A DNA stretch of 35,374 nt from GCA-2725625 sp964574215. Its GTDB lineage: Bacteria > Pseudomonadota > Alphaproteobacteria > Rhodospirillales > UBA2165. The notes under the pieces were generated by a model, which did no database searches, was not told where the DNA came from, and saw only the letters and a list, made by a program, of their open reading frames with translations. Location: positions 1-35,374 of the forward strand of contig CAZNLR010000048.1 in NCBI GenBank assembly GCA_964574215.1. Direction: 5' to 3'. This document shows, piece by piece, positions 24,439 to 32,510 of this stretch (position 1 is the stretch's first letter; every line of letters begins with the position of its first letter). A program made the translations under genes and the position numbers.

Positions 24439-26112
24439 TTAGAATAGCCCTTCGATATTGCCGTTACCGTCCACCGAGATATCGGCGGCTGACGGCCGTC
24501 GGGGCAGTCCCGGCATGGTCATCATTGTACCGCAAACAGCGACGACAAATCCAGCGCCAGCGGCAAGGCGCACTTCCCGAATTTGCAGTTCGTGTCCCTC
24601 GGGCGCACCGAGTTGACTGGGATCGGAAGAAAAGCTCATCGGTGTTTTCGCCATACATACCGGCAGGGTACCACGGCCACTTTCCTGCAACTGCTCCAGT
24701 CGGCGGCGTACCGGTTCAGCGGCAATGACGTCACCGGCCCGGTAAACTTTTTGAGCAATGGTTTTTATTTTTTCCCACAATGGCATGTCATCGTCATAGA
24801 GCAAATTGAAATCGCCATTAATGTCCCGGTCGGTCATCTTGACGACGGCCTCGGCTAGACCCTCGGCACCCGCACCGCCATCCTGCCAATGGGTGCATTC
24901 ATAGGCGTCCACACCCTGGGCCCGGCAGGCCTCTTTAACCGTTTCGATTTCGGCATCACTATCGGCGTCAAACCTATTCACCGCCGCTACCGCCGGAACG
25001 CCGAACAGCTTTAAGATATCCAGATGCCGGTTCAGATTGGCGCAACCTGCCTTTACCGCCTCGACATTTTCTTTCGCCAAGTCCTCGTTGGCGATTCCGC
25101 CGTGTTTTTTCAACGCCCGGACGGTAGCGACCAGCACCACGGCATCGGGCGTCAGTCCTCCTTGTCGGCATTTAATGTCGAAAAACTTTTCGGCGCCGAG
25201 ATCGGCCCCAAATCCGGCCTCGGTCACGACAAAATCGGATAGCTTAAGCGCCGAGTTGGTAGCGATCAGAGTATTGCACCCGTGGGCAATATTGGCGAAC
25301 GGTCCGCCATGAATAAAAGCCGGTGTATGTTCGAGGGTCTGCACCAGATTGGGCATGATGGCCTGTTTTAAAAGGGCCGTCATGGAACCGGGCGCTTCCA
25401 GCTCTTCAGCCGTTACCGAATGCCGGTCCCGCGTCCGCGCCACTTCGATCCTGGCCAGCCTGGCTTGCAGATCGTTCAAATCCTTGGCCAGACAAAAGAC
25501 CGCCATGACTTCCGAAGCCGCCGTAATATCGAAGGCGTCTTCCCTGGGAAATCCATTGGCGACCCCACCCAAGGATTGAACGACAGAGCGCAAAGCGCGG
25601 TCGTTGAGATCAAGCACGCGCCGCCAACTGATCCTTCTGGGATCGATCCCCAGCTCATTCCCCCAGTAAATGTGGTTGTCCATCATGGCCGCCAAGAGAT
25701 TGTGAGCCGCTGTTATGGCGTGAAAATCACCGGTGAAATGAAGGTTGATATCTTCCATGGGGATGACCTGGGCATGACCGCCGCCCGCGGCGCCGCCCTT
25801 CATACCGAAACAGGGACCTAGGCTCGGCTCTCTGAGGCAGATGGATGTTTTCTGGCCGATCCGGCTAAGGGCGTCCCCCAATCCCACGGTTGTGGTGGTT
25901 TTACCCTCCCCGGCGGACGTCGGCGAAATACACGTGACCAGAACCAGTTTTCCGTTTTTTCGGTCTGATAAACCGGCCAGGTAGTCGAGATCAATTTTTG
26001 CCTTGTCACGTCCAAAGGTCAGAACCGCGTCGGACGGAATTCCCAGTTGATCGGCGATTTCGCCAACCGGCTTCGACGCCGCTTCCCGGGCGATTTCGAG
26101 ATCGGATTTCAT
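24439..26112 (-). CDS. fhs: formate-tetrahydrofolate ligase
   Basis: The protein has 557 residues, the standard length. It shows the ATP loop S63-P-T-S-A-G-E-G-K-T-T (63-73), the REPSLGPCFG stretch, GGAAGGGHAQVIPMEDIN (about 107-124) and LHFTGDFHAITAAHNLL, all diagnostic of Fhs. It makes 10-formyl-tetrahydrofolate from formate, ATP and tetrahydrofolate, and can run in reverse during C1 oxidation. It converges on the kinase gene and appears to be transcribed on its own; no folD is visible. With the MetE-like gene it hints at C1-unit handling near an aromatic locus, but fhs is also housekeeping in many Alphaproteobacteria. Confidence 0.97.
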   Translation of the reverse strand: MKSDLEIAREAASKPVGEIADQLGIPSDAVLTFGRDKAKIDLDYLAGLSDRKNGKLVLVTCISPTSAGEGKTTTTVGLGDALSRIGQKTSICLREPSLGPCFGMKGGAAGGGHAQVIPMEDINLHFTGDFHAITAAHNLLAAMMDNHIYWGNELGIDPRRISWRRVLDLNDRALRSVVQSLGGVANGFPREDAFDITAASEVMAVFCLAKDLNDLQARLARIEVARTRDRHSVTAEELEAPGSMTALLKQAIMPNLVQTLEHTPAFIHGGPFANIAHGCNTLIATNSALKLSDFVVTEAGFGADLGAEKFFDIKCRQGGLTPDAVVLVATVRALKKHGGIANEDLAKENVEAVKAGCANLNRHLDILKLFGVPAVAAVNRFDADSDAEIETVKEACRAQGVDAYECTHWQDGGAGAEGLAEAVVKMTDRDINGDFNLLYDDDMPLWEKIKTIAQKVYRAGDVIAAEPVRRRLEQLQESGRGTLPVCMAKTPMSFSSDPSQLGAPEGHELQIREVRLAAGAGFVVAVCGTMMTMPGLPRRPSAADISVDGNGNIEGLF

Positions 26113-26212
26113 AAACGGACTTCCCCTAGATATTTATTATTGGCCGTGAGGCTCGAAATTATTGGAATCTAAGAGGAAATTCGCGTCAGATGCAAGCCCT
26201 TGCCGGGCTGAT

Positions 26213-26440
26213 TTATTGCTTTTGATTGATGGAGATGAAGGAATCGCTGCGATCCCTTTTGGTGGCGAAGGTAATCGTCGTGACGCCCGCAATTACCAGA
26301 GTAAAGCCGAGCATAAGAACAATGGAGGCCCACCCGCCGTTCAATTCCGGTGCCACCAACCTGACAAGCGCGACCCCCAGAAAGGCGATAAGCGTGCCGC
26401 CGAACCAGAATAGCTTTTTATCCTTCATCGAATTTTTCAT
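26213..26440 (-). CDS. small two-helix membrane protein at the end of the sodium-pump operon
   Basis: The protein has 75 residues and overlaps the beta-subunit stop by four bases (ATGA); a second ATG at 26428 is also possible. It shows two hydrophobic segments (about 10-28, LFWFGGTLIAFLGVALVRLV, and 37-58, WASIVLMLGFTLVIAGVTTI) and a charged C-terminus KRDRSDSFISINQ. I do not recognise a family. Characterised glutaconyl-CoA decarboxylases have alpha, beta, gamma and a small delta subunit; the delta-like gene is elsewhere in this operon, so this is an extra small membrane protein. Tight coupling suggests a role in pump assembly or stability; that is inference. Confidence 0.65.
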   Translation of the reverse strand: MKNSMKDKKLFWFGGTLIAFLGVALVRLVAPELNGGWASIVLMLGFTLVIAGVTTITFATKRDRSDSFISINQKQ

Positions 26441-27642
26441 CGCAGTAACGTCACATAAATACCGGCGATGATGGCCGATGAAATCACGCCCGAAACACTG
26501 GCGCCCATGGCCCAGGGAAGAATTATGGCATGCTTGTTGGCGCCCCTCGCCTCTTTCTGAGCGACTTTAGCCGTCGTCGGAATGCAGGAGACTCCCGAGA
26601 TACCGATGGTCGGGTTAAAATTGCGGCCGCCAAAACGGTATACAAGCAATCCACCGAGGATTCCGCCGATACCTGACAACAGCAGGGCTGTGATGCCCAA
26701 GATCAGCAAGATGATGACTTTCGGATTGAGGATCGTACCGGCCTCAAAAAGGACACCCAACAAGAGACCCAGGAAGAATGTCGCACCGTAAAGGACCGGA
26801 CCGGAAAGGAAATCAACGAACTGCTTCACTCCGGATTCCCGGACGATAACGCCCAGGAAAAAGGACATGAACAGCGGCGCCGCGACCGGGAACAGCAGAC
26901 ACAACAACGTGGAGGTGATGACCGCGAAGGTCACTTTTTCCGCCTTTGAAATATTCGGAATGGTGCTGGGGTCCATCTTGAGGCCGCGAATCTCCTTCGG
27001 GATCATAATGCGCACCAGATACGGATAACCGGCGTAAGCCAGGCTCAGATACAGATAGGCCACGATGGTGATGGGAACAAACAAATCCCGGGCCAGCAAG
27101 AGCGACGTGTAGAGAACCATCGGCGCATCGGCGCTTCCCACCATGGCAATGGCCGCCGCTTCGTTGAAGGGCAAGCCCATGGCGACGGCGATGGGAAAGG
27201 TCAATATGGTGCCCAGTTCGGCGCAAATGGCGATAATCATGCAGCGAACCGGTGAAATCAGCAGGTAGCCGATGTCCGAGAGCGTGCCGATACCCATGAA
27301 GATCAAACAGGCGATCAAACCGTTACTAAAGCTGAAGGTATAAAGCGGTTGCAGAAAATCTATCTGCAGCACTTCCATTAGCTGGGCCGGATCGCTGGCG
27401 ATGGGATCGATAAAGAGCGTCCCCGTGGTGGTGGCTGAGAGATAAAGCACGCCGGCATTGACCGACGACATGCCGAAACCCATGGGAATCATAATGAGAG
27501 GCTCCAGCGTCCCTTTGACACCCAGATAAACAAACATGAAACCAAGCAGGATCAGAACAATCCGCGCAATGGCGATAACCGGATCGGCCGCCACCATGGT
27601 GGCGATCCCCTGAAATATTTGCAGTAATTCAATTTCCGGCAT
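26437..27642 (-). CDS. gcdB: sodium-pump decarboxylase beta subunit (glutaconyl-CoA decarboxylase GcdB)
   Basis: The protein has 401 residues and is very hydrophobic, with about nine to eleven membrane segments. OadB/GcdB family hallmarks are the A-D-A-P region (SADAPMVLYTS, with the conserved Asp that binds Na+), GISGVSCIPTTAKVAQ, and the last helix region ANKHAIILPWAMGASVSGVISSAI. The subunit decarboxylates carboxybiotin and couples this to Na+ export across the inner membrane. Two bases separate it from the small subunit gene upstream, and the next gene overlaps its stop. The alpha subunit encoded upstream is GcdA-type, which specifies glutaconyl-CoA rather than oxaloacetate or methylmalonyl-CoA. 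Confidence 0.9.
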   Translation of the reverse strand: MPEIELLQIFQGIATMVAADPVIAIARIVLILLGFMFVYLGVKGTLEPLIMIPMGFGMSSVNAGVLYLSATTTGTLFIDPIASDPAQLMEVLQIDFLQPLYTFSFSNGLIACLIFMGIGTLSDIGYLLISPVRCMIIAICAELGTILTFPIAVAMGLPFNEAAAIAMVGSADAPMVLYTSLLLARDLFVPITIVAYLYLSLAYAGYPYLVRIMIPKEIRGLKMDPSTIPNISKAEKVTFAVITSTLLCLLFPVAAPLFMSFFLGVIVRESGVKQFVDFLSGPVLYGATFFLGLLLGVLFEAGTILNPKVIILLILGITALLLSGIGGILGGLLVYRFGGRNFNPTIGISGVSCIPTTAKVAQKEARGANKHAIILPWAMGASVSGVISSAIIAGIYVTLLR

Positions 27643-27644
27643 GA

Positions 27645-27809
27645 TCAGGAAACTCCTTCCTGTGTTTGAGTTTCCGTATCACCGCCTTTGTCCTTTGAAT
27701 GGATAACGGCGAATACCAGTTTAATCGACCAGGCGACCACAAGGGATACGACTGCTGCCAGCGCATAGATGAAAAACATCAAATAGACTGAATCCCAAAA
27801 CTTTTCCAT
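27645..27809 (-). CDS. small OadG/GcdD-like subunit of the sodium pump (54 residues)
   Basis: This short gene encodes 54 residues: one N-terminal membrane helix (about 8-36, SVYLMFFIYALAAVVSLVVA and following) and a polar tail rich in Lys, Asp, Thr and Gln. This is the architecture of OadG, MmdD and GcdD, the small subunits that hold alpha to beta. The start is the ATG at 27809 with GGAGAAGT upstream; the stop is two bases before the gcdB start, and AAGGAG within its 3' end serves as the gcdB ribosome site. Identification rests on architecture and position, as these subunits are poorly conserved. Confidence 0.8.
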   Translation of the reverse strand: MEKFWDSVYLMFFIYALAAVVSLVVAWSIKLVFAVIHSKDKGGDTETQTQEGVS

Positions 27810-27902
27810 TTACTTCTCCACTATGCGGCTGTTTCTCATAAGCGAAACAGCGAATCCGCTGCAATACAGGGGTAGTCCGACCGGGGTAATCCAACCAGGG
27901 AT

Positions 27903-27917
27903 AACCCGGCCCGGGTT
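27903..27917. repeat. GC-rich palindrome between the biotin carrier and small subunit genes
   Basis: Perfect 7-base arms AACCCGG and CCGGGTT around one C begin eight bases downstream of the biotin carrier stop. They sit inside a longer stretch of related GGGTAATCC/GGGATAACC units (27868-27922). It may be a processing or partial-termination hairpin that sets subunit ratios. No T run follows. Confidence 0.5.
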
Positions 27918-27924
27918 GACCCGG

Positions 27925-28137
27925 TTATTCCAAAACCATTAGTACGGCATTGGCCTCGACTTCATCGCCTTCCTTAACTTTGATTTCGGCAACGGTGCCG
28001 TCAGCAGGGGCGTAAATCGGATTTTCCATCTTCAGGGCTTCGAGGATAATAACTTCATCGTCTTCGCTGACCTGATCGCCGACGGAAACGGCTATCTCAT
28101 AAATTGATCCGGACATGGGGGCTACGATATCTACCAT
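27925..28137 (-). CDS. gcdC: biotin carboxyl carrier subunit (biotinyl domain)
   Basis: The protein has 70 residues, just one biotinyl domain. The acceptor lysine is K36 in E33-A-L-K-M-E-N, with Leu in place of the more common Met before the lysine. Hairpin partners V2-D-I-V-A-P-M-S-G and D-G-T-V-A-E-I are present. It carries CO2 from the carboxyltransferase to the membrane pump. Unlike the classical GcdC of Acidaminococcus, it has no long Ala/Pro linker or extra N-terminal part. It lies between gcdA and the small-subunit gene. Start is the ATG at 28137 with AAGGAG upstream. Confidence 0.92.
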   Translation of the reverse strand: MVDIVAPMSGSIYEIAVSVGDQVSEDDEVIILEALKMENPIYAPADGTVAEIKVKEGDEVEANAVLMVLE

Positions 28138-28161
28138 TAAAATACTCCTTTATGCGGTAAT

Positions 28162-28203
28162 TTACGAATCTGCCTTCATCGGCAAGGTTCGTAACCTTTT
28201 TTT
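28162..28203. repeat. intercistronic hairpin between gcdA and gcdC
   Basis: Arms TTACGAA (28162-28168) and TTCGTAA (28188-28194) flank an inner imperfect stem CCTT/AAGG. On the plus strand it is followed by CCTTTTTTT, but the genes here are on the minus strand, where the T run becomes A and precedes the stem. It therefore looks like an RNA processing or stability element rather than an operon terminator. Confidence 0.5.
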
Positions 28204-28238
28204 GCCATCAAAGAAACAAGTTTCCATTTATCCTTTAA

Positions 28239-29996
28239 TCATCCCTTTATCATTCGGGGCAGCAGCATCTGATGCACTGGCGTAATCGATTCCGGGTTTT
28301 GGTAATTTGCCCCGGTAAACGCCTTGATGTAGCCTCGCAAATCGGTCAGCGGCACCACCTCGTCGACGAAACCTTTCATGGCACAATAGGCGGGACGCGA
28401 TTTTTCCACATAATCCTGGATCATCTCGTTCATTTTACCGATCACCGGCTCCAGATCGTTGCCGGTCTCGTCTTCTTTGACCAACCGGCGGGCATAGGAC
28501 GCCGCCGCCGCCGTCTCACCATGCATCACGTTAATCTCGGTGAGGGGTGTGCCCAGGGTGAATGCGTTATTATGATTGGCCTGAGGACCGCACATGATGT
28601 AGTGGGCCGCCGCCTGACCTTTGCGCAGGACCACGCACATCATGGATAGATTGGTCTGTTCGATGGAGTAGATCAAGGACTGTCCCAAGGCCAGAAGCTC
28701 GGCCTCTTCAGCCAGATCGCCCACATCGATACCGGTGGTGTCCTGGAGCCAGACAATGGGCAAATTGTCGCGGCCGCACATGGTGACGAATTCCCCCTGC
28801 TTGATCAGGCCTTCCCGGTAGTGTTTGCCGCCGACCCCGGGATATTCGCCCTTGGTATATTCGGGATAATCAGGGAATACGCCCTGGCGGTTACCGATAA
28901 ATGCGACGGGAAAGCCATCGATTTTGGCAATGCCCGTAAAGACCTCGGGACCGTAATCGGGCCGGAACTCCATGAACTCCGAATTGTCGGTAAGGCGAGC
29001 CAGGAATTGGATGGAATCATAGGGCCGTTTCTGGTTGGCCTGAAGTATTCGATTGAGATCCTGGGCTTCGAATTTGGGTTCGGCCGGTTCGGCCACCCGG
29101 AACATGTCCGGATCGTAGGCCGGCATCATGCGCATATAGTCCTTGATGCCGTCCAACACGCCTTCTTCGCCCTCGTGGACCTCCCGGAAATAAGCGGTTT
29201 CGTCGAAGTGGGTCTCGACCCGGCCGGGCGCTTTGGCCTTGAAGGTTTTGGAGCCTTCGATCAGCGCCTTGGCGCCTTCCATATCGACTTCACCCTTGGG
29301 ATTCATGCCACCGACAATACCGGCGCCGCCGACGGCGATATTGGCTTTTTCGTGGGCAAGCAGGATAGTCGGGCTGATGCCCTGATAACCACCACCGGCC
29401 GGATTGGTGCCGTAAATGGCGTTGAGGATGGGAATGCCCAGTTGGTTCAACTCGGCGTGGCGGTAGAAAGGCGCACCGCTGGAACGGCGGCCTGCGTAGA
29501 CGGCCTCCTGCTCCATCAGCTTGACGCCGCTGCAATTGGTCATCCAGACCAGCGGCACGTTCAGCCGTTTGGCCATATCGGTGACCATGAGGATATTTTC
29601 GGCCTGTCCGGCAATCCAGGCGCCGGCCATCACTTTGTTGTCGAACCCGATGATGACGGCCCACTTGCCTTCGATCTTACCGATACCGTTGACCACGCCG
29701 GTGCAGCCCTCTTCGTTCTCGGTGGGATTGTAAAGCGTATGGAGCGGATGCCAGGTGCCTTCGTCGACCAGATAGTCGAGCCGGTCGTAAACGGTCATAC
29801 CACCGCGTGAATGGATTTTTTCGGCCGGTATGCCTGCGTTCTGAACCCGTTCGACTTCGGCGGCGACGGCCTCTTCCTGTTCCTGGATTTGATCAATGTT
29901 CTTTTTCGACCGTTTGACTTCGGCTTCGCCGAGTTCTTTGCCGATATCCGTCATTTTTTCGAAATATGGACGCAGCGGTGTCTGTTTTCTGGCCAT
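28239..29996 (-). CDS. gcdA: glutaconyl-CoA decarboxylase alpha subunit (carboxyltransferase)
   Basis: The protein has 585 residues from the ATG at 29996; the upstream in-frame ATG at 30017 lies directly against AGGAGGGG, which must be the ribosome site. Length and sequence follow GcdA of Acidaminococcus fermentans (587 residues). Shared segments include N-E-E-G-C-T-G-V-V-N-G, NCSGVKLMEQEAVY, GIYGTNPAGGGYQGISPT as I/L variants, AVGGAGIVGGMNPKG, QDTTGIDVG and the C-terminal YQNPESITPVHQM. The enzyme moves the gamma-carboxyl of glutaconyl-CoA to biotin, giving crotonyl-CoA. MmdA/PccB-type subunits are shorter and differ in the N-terminal helix region seen here. Sixty-three bases separate it from the upstream acyl-CoA dehydrogenase. 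Confidence 0.93.
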   Translation of the reverse strand: MARKQTPLRPYFEKMTDIGKELGEAEVKRSKKNIDQIQEQEEAVAAEVERVQNAGIPAEKIHSRGGMTVYDRLDYLVDEGTWHPLHTLYNPTENEEGCTGVVNGIGKIEGKWAVIIGFDNKVMAGAWIAGQAENILMVTDMAKRLNVPLVWMTNCSGVKLMEQEAVYAGRRSSGAPFYRHAELNQLGIPILNAIYGTNPAGGGYQGISPTILLAHEKANIAVGGAGIVGGMNPKGEVDMEGAKALIEGSKTFKAKAPGRVETHFDETAYFREVHEGEEGVLDGIKDYMRMMPAYDPDMFRVAEPAEPKFEAQDLNRILQANQKRPYDSIQFLARLTDNSEFMEFRPDYGPEVFTGIAKIDGFPVAFIGNRQGVFPDYPEYTKGEYPGVGGKHYREGLIKQGEFVTMCGRDNLPIVWLQDTTGIDVGDLAEEAELLALGQSLIYSIEQTNLSMMCVVLRKGQAAAHYIMCGPQANHNNAFTLGTPLTEINVMHGETAAAASYARRLVKEDETGNDLEPVIGKMNEMIQDYVEKSRPAYCAMKGFVDEVVPLTDLRGYIKAFTGANYQNPESITPVHQMLLPRMIKG

Positions 29997-30059
29997 GGAC
30001 CTATTTCCCCTCCTCATAAAATCGTGCCTCGCTCATCGCAGACCAAGGCGCGCGGGATA

Positions 30060-31220
30060 TTATACGCGGTTCTCGTTGTCTCCGAGAGAGATGCCCGAGA
30101 TAATCAGTTTCTGGATGTTGCTGGTTCCTTCGACAACCCGTAGTGAATGAGCGTCCCGCAGGAAGCGTTGCGCCGGATATTCGGTGGAATAGCCGTAACT
30201 GCCGAAAATTTTCATACCGTCACTAGCGGCGTGAACCGCCGCTTCGGAGGCAAACAATTTGGCCATCGAGGTTTCGTGCTGGTTGGGCAGCCCTTGATCC
30301 TTGAGCCAGGCGGCTTTGTAAAGCAGCAATCTGGCAGCCTCATGTTCCGCAACCATATCGGCAATCTGTGCCTGAACCATCTGGTAGGAACCGATTTTCT
30401 TACCGAACTGAGTCCGCTCGTTGGCATAGTTGATAGCCGCTTCGACGGCACCGCCTCCGATACCGACAGCGCCGGCGGCGCAGCCGATCCGCGTGTTGTT
30501 GAGCTGCCACATGCAAATCTGGAAGCCCTGCCCCACTTCACCCAACACCGAATCCTTCGGGATACGTGCATTGTCGAAGGCAAATTCACCGGTGGGCGCG
30601 CAATGCAGACCCAGCTTGGTTTCAATGGCCGACGTGACAAGACCTTCGGTCTCCTTGGGGTTGATGATGAAGCAGGTCATGCCCTTGTGGCCTGCGTCGC
30701 GGTCAGTAATGGCATAGAGCAGACCCCAGTCACCTACGTGGGCGTTGGAAATCCACATTTTCTGGCCGTTGATCTCCCAATGATCGCCCTTGTCGGTCGC
30801 CGTGGTCCGCATCTGCACCACGTTCGAACCGGTGTCGGGCTCGGTCATGGCGAAGAAACCAATGGCCTCGCCACTGACCCAGTCGGGTATAAAGCGCTCT
30901 TTCTGCTCGTCCGTGCCGAAATTGTTCACCGTGACCGCAGGGCCGTGGTTCTGCATATTGAACGGCAGCCGCCAGGAGCCGCTTACCTTGGCGATCTGTT
31001 CAGCGATGATGACGGCTTCCAGGAAACCAAATCCATTGCCACCGTATTCCTCCGGCAGGGAACAGCCGAAAAATCCCAGTTCGCCCATTTTCTTGACCAA
31101 TTCGGGGCGGAACTTATGGGCGGCTTCGTCTTCTTCAAGGGTGGGCAGGATTTCCGATTCGGCGAAGTTTTTCGCCATATCCTGCATCATCTGCTGTTCT
31201 TCTGTTAATCCGAATTGCAT
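30060..31220 (-). CDS. acyl-CoA dehydrogenase, probable non-decarboxylating glutaryl-CoA dehydrogenase
   Basis: The protein has 386 residues with the full acyl-CoA dehydrogenase layout. FAMTEPDTGSN (123-133) and W-I-S-N-A (156-160) form the FAD site, R-T-Q-F-G-K (269-274) and F-G-S-Y-G-Y (339-344) follow, and the catalytic base is E364 in V362-V363-E364-G-T-S-N-I-Q. R84 (SGSWRLPF) is near the place of the carboxylate-binding arginine of glutaryl-CoA dehydrogenases. In decarboxylating enzymes the residue before the catalytic Glu is Tyr; here it is Val, as I recall for the non-decarboxylating enzyme of Desulfococcus multivorans. It is first in the operon with the Na+-pumping glutaconyl-CoA decarboxylase, which fits glutaryl-CoA to glutaconyl-CoA to crotonyl-CoA. 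Substrate is inferred from context plus this residue. Confidence 0.85.
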   Translation of the reverse strand: MQFGLTEEQQMMQDMAKNFAESEILPTLEEDEAAHKFRPELVKKMGELGFFGCSLPEEYGGNGFGFLEAVIIAEQIAKVSGSWRLPFNMQNHGPAVTVNNFGTDEQKERFIPDWVSGEAIGFFAMTEPDTGSNVVQMRTTATDKGDHWEINGQKMWISNAHVGDWGLLYAITDRDAGHKGMTCFIINPKETEGLVTSAIETKLGLHCAPTGEFAFDNARIPKDSVLGEVGQGFQICMWQLNNTRIGCAAGAVGIGGGAVEAAINYANERTQFGKKIGSYQMVQAQIADMVAEHEAARLLLYKAAWLKDQGLPNQHETSMAKLFASEAAVHAASDGMKIFGSYGYSTEYPAQRFLRDAHSLRVVEGTSNIQKLIISGISLGDNENRV

Positions 31221-31557
31221 CTCGGGCTCCTAGGTTAAAAAGTTTCCGTCGAGGCGAAGCTCCATCACTTATGTGGCGGCTATATTCCGCCGTTACTGAA
31301 CAAACGGCGGCGGCCAAACCGGAAACCAAATGGAAATTAATTCGAGTTAAATATGGTCCACAATTAAACAACTTCCCAACGAGGTAACGCCAGCAACCGA
31401 TATCCATATCGGCTGCCGTTCTCAATCTTCCCCATTTAGACACACCCGCGTATGCGGGCTTGTTTAATTTTTGCGGCGCATATGTACCATCTGTCTCCAA
31501 AAATTCAAGCACTGCGCGGAATTCAGGGGTAAAATTATTGAAATCGCCGTGAGAACG
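31221..31557. other. intergenic region with an 8-base-pair hairpin
   Basis: No gene is seen in these 337 bases, which lie between the hydrolase stop and the acyl-CoA dehydrogenase start and must hold the promoter of the glutaconyl-CoA operon. An inverted repeat CCGCCGTT (31287-31294) and AACGGCGG (31303-31310) with an 8-base loop lies about 70-90 bases upstream of the dehydrogenase start. No T run follows on either strand, so an operator or leader structure is more likely than a terminator. Confidence 0.5.
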
Positions 31558-32433
31558 TTATTTTTGCCTGGTGAACCATTTTTCGGCCGCCAACCACAAA
31601 CCATCGCTCTGCCCACGGTAGAAATGATCGGCATCGTCGATAAGCTCAAAAGACAGATTACCTTGCTCTGACGCCAAAGCCGATAAACGGTCCGACATGC
31701 CCTCGAAGCCAAAAGAGTCGGGGCGATCCGGGTCCGCTCCCTCCAATCCGCCGAGGGTCAGCAAAAGCGGCGTCTTAACCTCGGGCAACAATTTCAGAAT
31801 ATTGTAGCGTTCGTCGACGCCGTATTTGTCGAAAAACGTTCCCGTGGTCATTAAGGCGGATGTCGGCACCTCGATGGGAAAGACAATATCGGTGCGGCCG
31901 TCATCCTCCAGCCGCTGCGCCTCCCGCATGGATGCTTCGAAGAGATGGCCGTTGGGCCGCGCGAGAAAATCACTTTGGGAAAAACAGGGCGGCGACGACG
32001 ATATGGCGTGAGACATGCGGGCGTCTTCTTCCTGGGCCAAAAAATAGATGTTCTTAACCGCGCCCAAGCTGTGTGCCCATATACAGGCCCGTTTAAATCC
32101 ATGATCATTAGCCGATTCGAGCCAGGCCAACCAGTCCAGTCGGCTGTCATCCATCAATTCAAAGGCAGCGCCCAGCCGCTTGTGAGGCGGTGCGGCGTTG
32201 TAAGCAAGGTCGTGCCCACGGTTATTGGCCCGAATGACGGCGCAGCCATTCTCCAGAAAATGCGCCGCCAGATCATCAAAAAAATGAGCGGTGTAAAAAT
32301 TGCCGGCCACGCCGTGATGCATAATGACGATATCGAAGGGAAATTTTGACACCGCTCCATCGGACGGCCTCCGAAGGGCGCCGTCCAACGTAACCCCATC
32401 CTCGGTTCGCGCCTTAATCAGTTCAACCTGCAA
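31558..32433 (-). CDS. alpha/beta hydrolase
   Basis: The protein has 291 residues. The oxyanion segment H39-H40-G41-V-A-G, the nucleophile elbow A120-H-S122-L-G124, D234 (GADPD) or a nearby Asp, and H270 (DDADHFY) make a plausible triad. The strand after the elbow ends in SSSPPCFS. No signal peptide is seen, so it is cytoplasmic. Similar short-chain serine hydrolases act on esters, lactones or C-C bonds; the substrate cannot be named. It is the last gene of the minus-strand run that begins with the response regulator, about 77 bases after the DUF120 gene. Confidence 0.82.
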   Translation of the reverse strand: MQVELIKARTEDGVTLDGALRRPSDGAVSKFPFDIVIMHHGVAGNFYTAHFFDDLAAHFLENGCAVIRANNRGHDLAYNAAPPHKRLGAAFELMDDSRLDWLAWLESANDHGFKRACIWAHSLGAVKNIYFLAQEEDARMSHAISSSPPCFSQSDFLARPNGHLFEASMREAQRLEDDGRTDIVFPIEVPTSALMTTGTFFDKYGVDERYNILKLLPEVKTPLLLTLGGLEGADPDRPDSFGFEGMSDRLSALASEQGNLSFELIDDADHFYRGQSDGLWLAAEKWFTRQK

Positions 32434-32510
32434 AACACCACTCCACCTAATTATTTCTTCCGAACATTAGTATCAACGAGTAAAATTGAAATATATCAAC
32501 CCCTCCAGCA

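Noticed and set aside
27868..27922. CRISPR-like or tandem repeat array
   Set aside because: The GGGTAATCC-like units are short, imperfect and without spacers; they look like hairpin-forming intercistronic sequence.
28821..29810. 329-residue plus-strand ORF
   Set aside because: It lies fully antisense to gcdA and has no recognisable domain; long antisense frames are common opposite GC-rich genes.
30147..31208. 353-residue plus-strand ORF
   Set aside because: It is the antisense shadow of the acyl-CoA dehydrogenase, which has every family motif.
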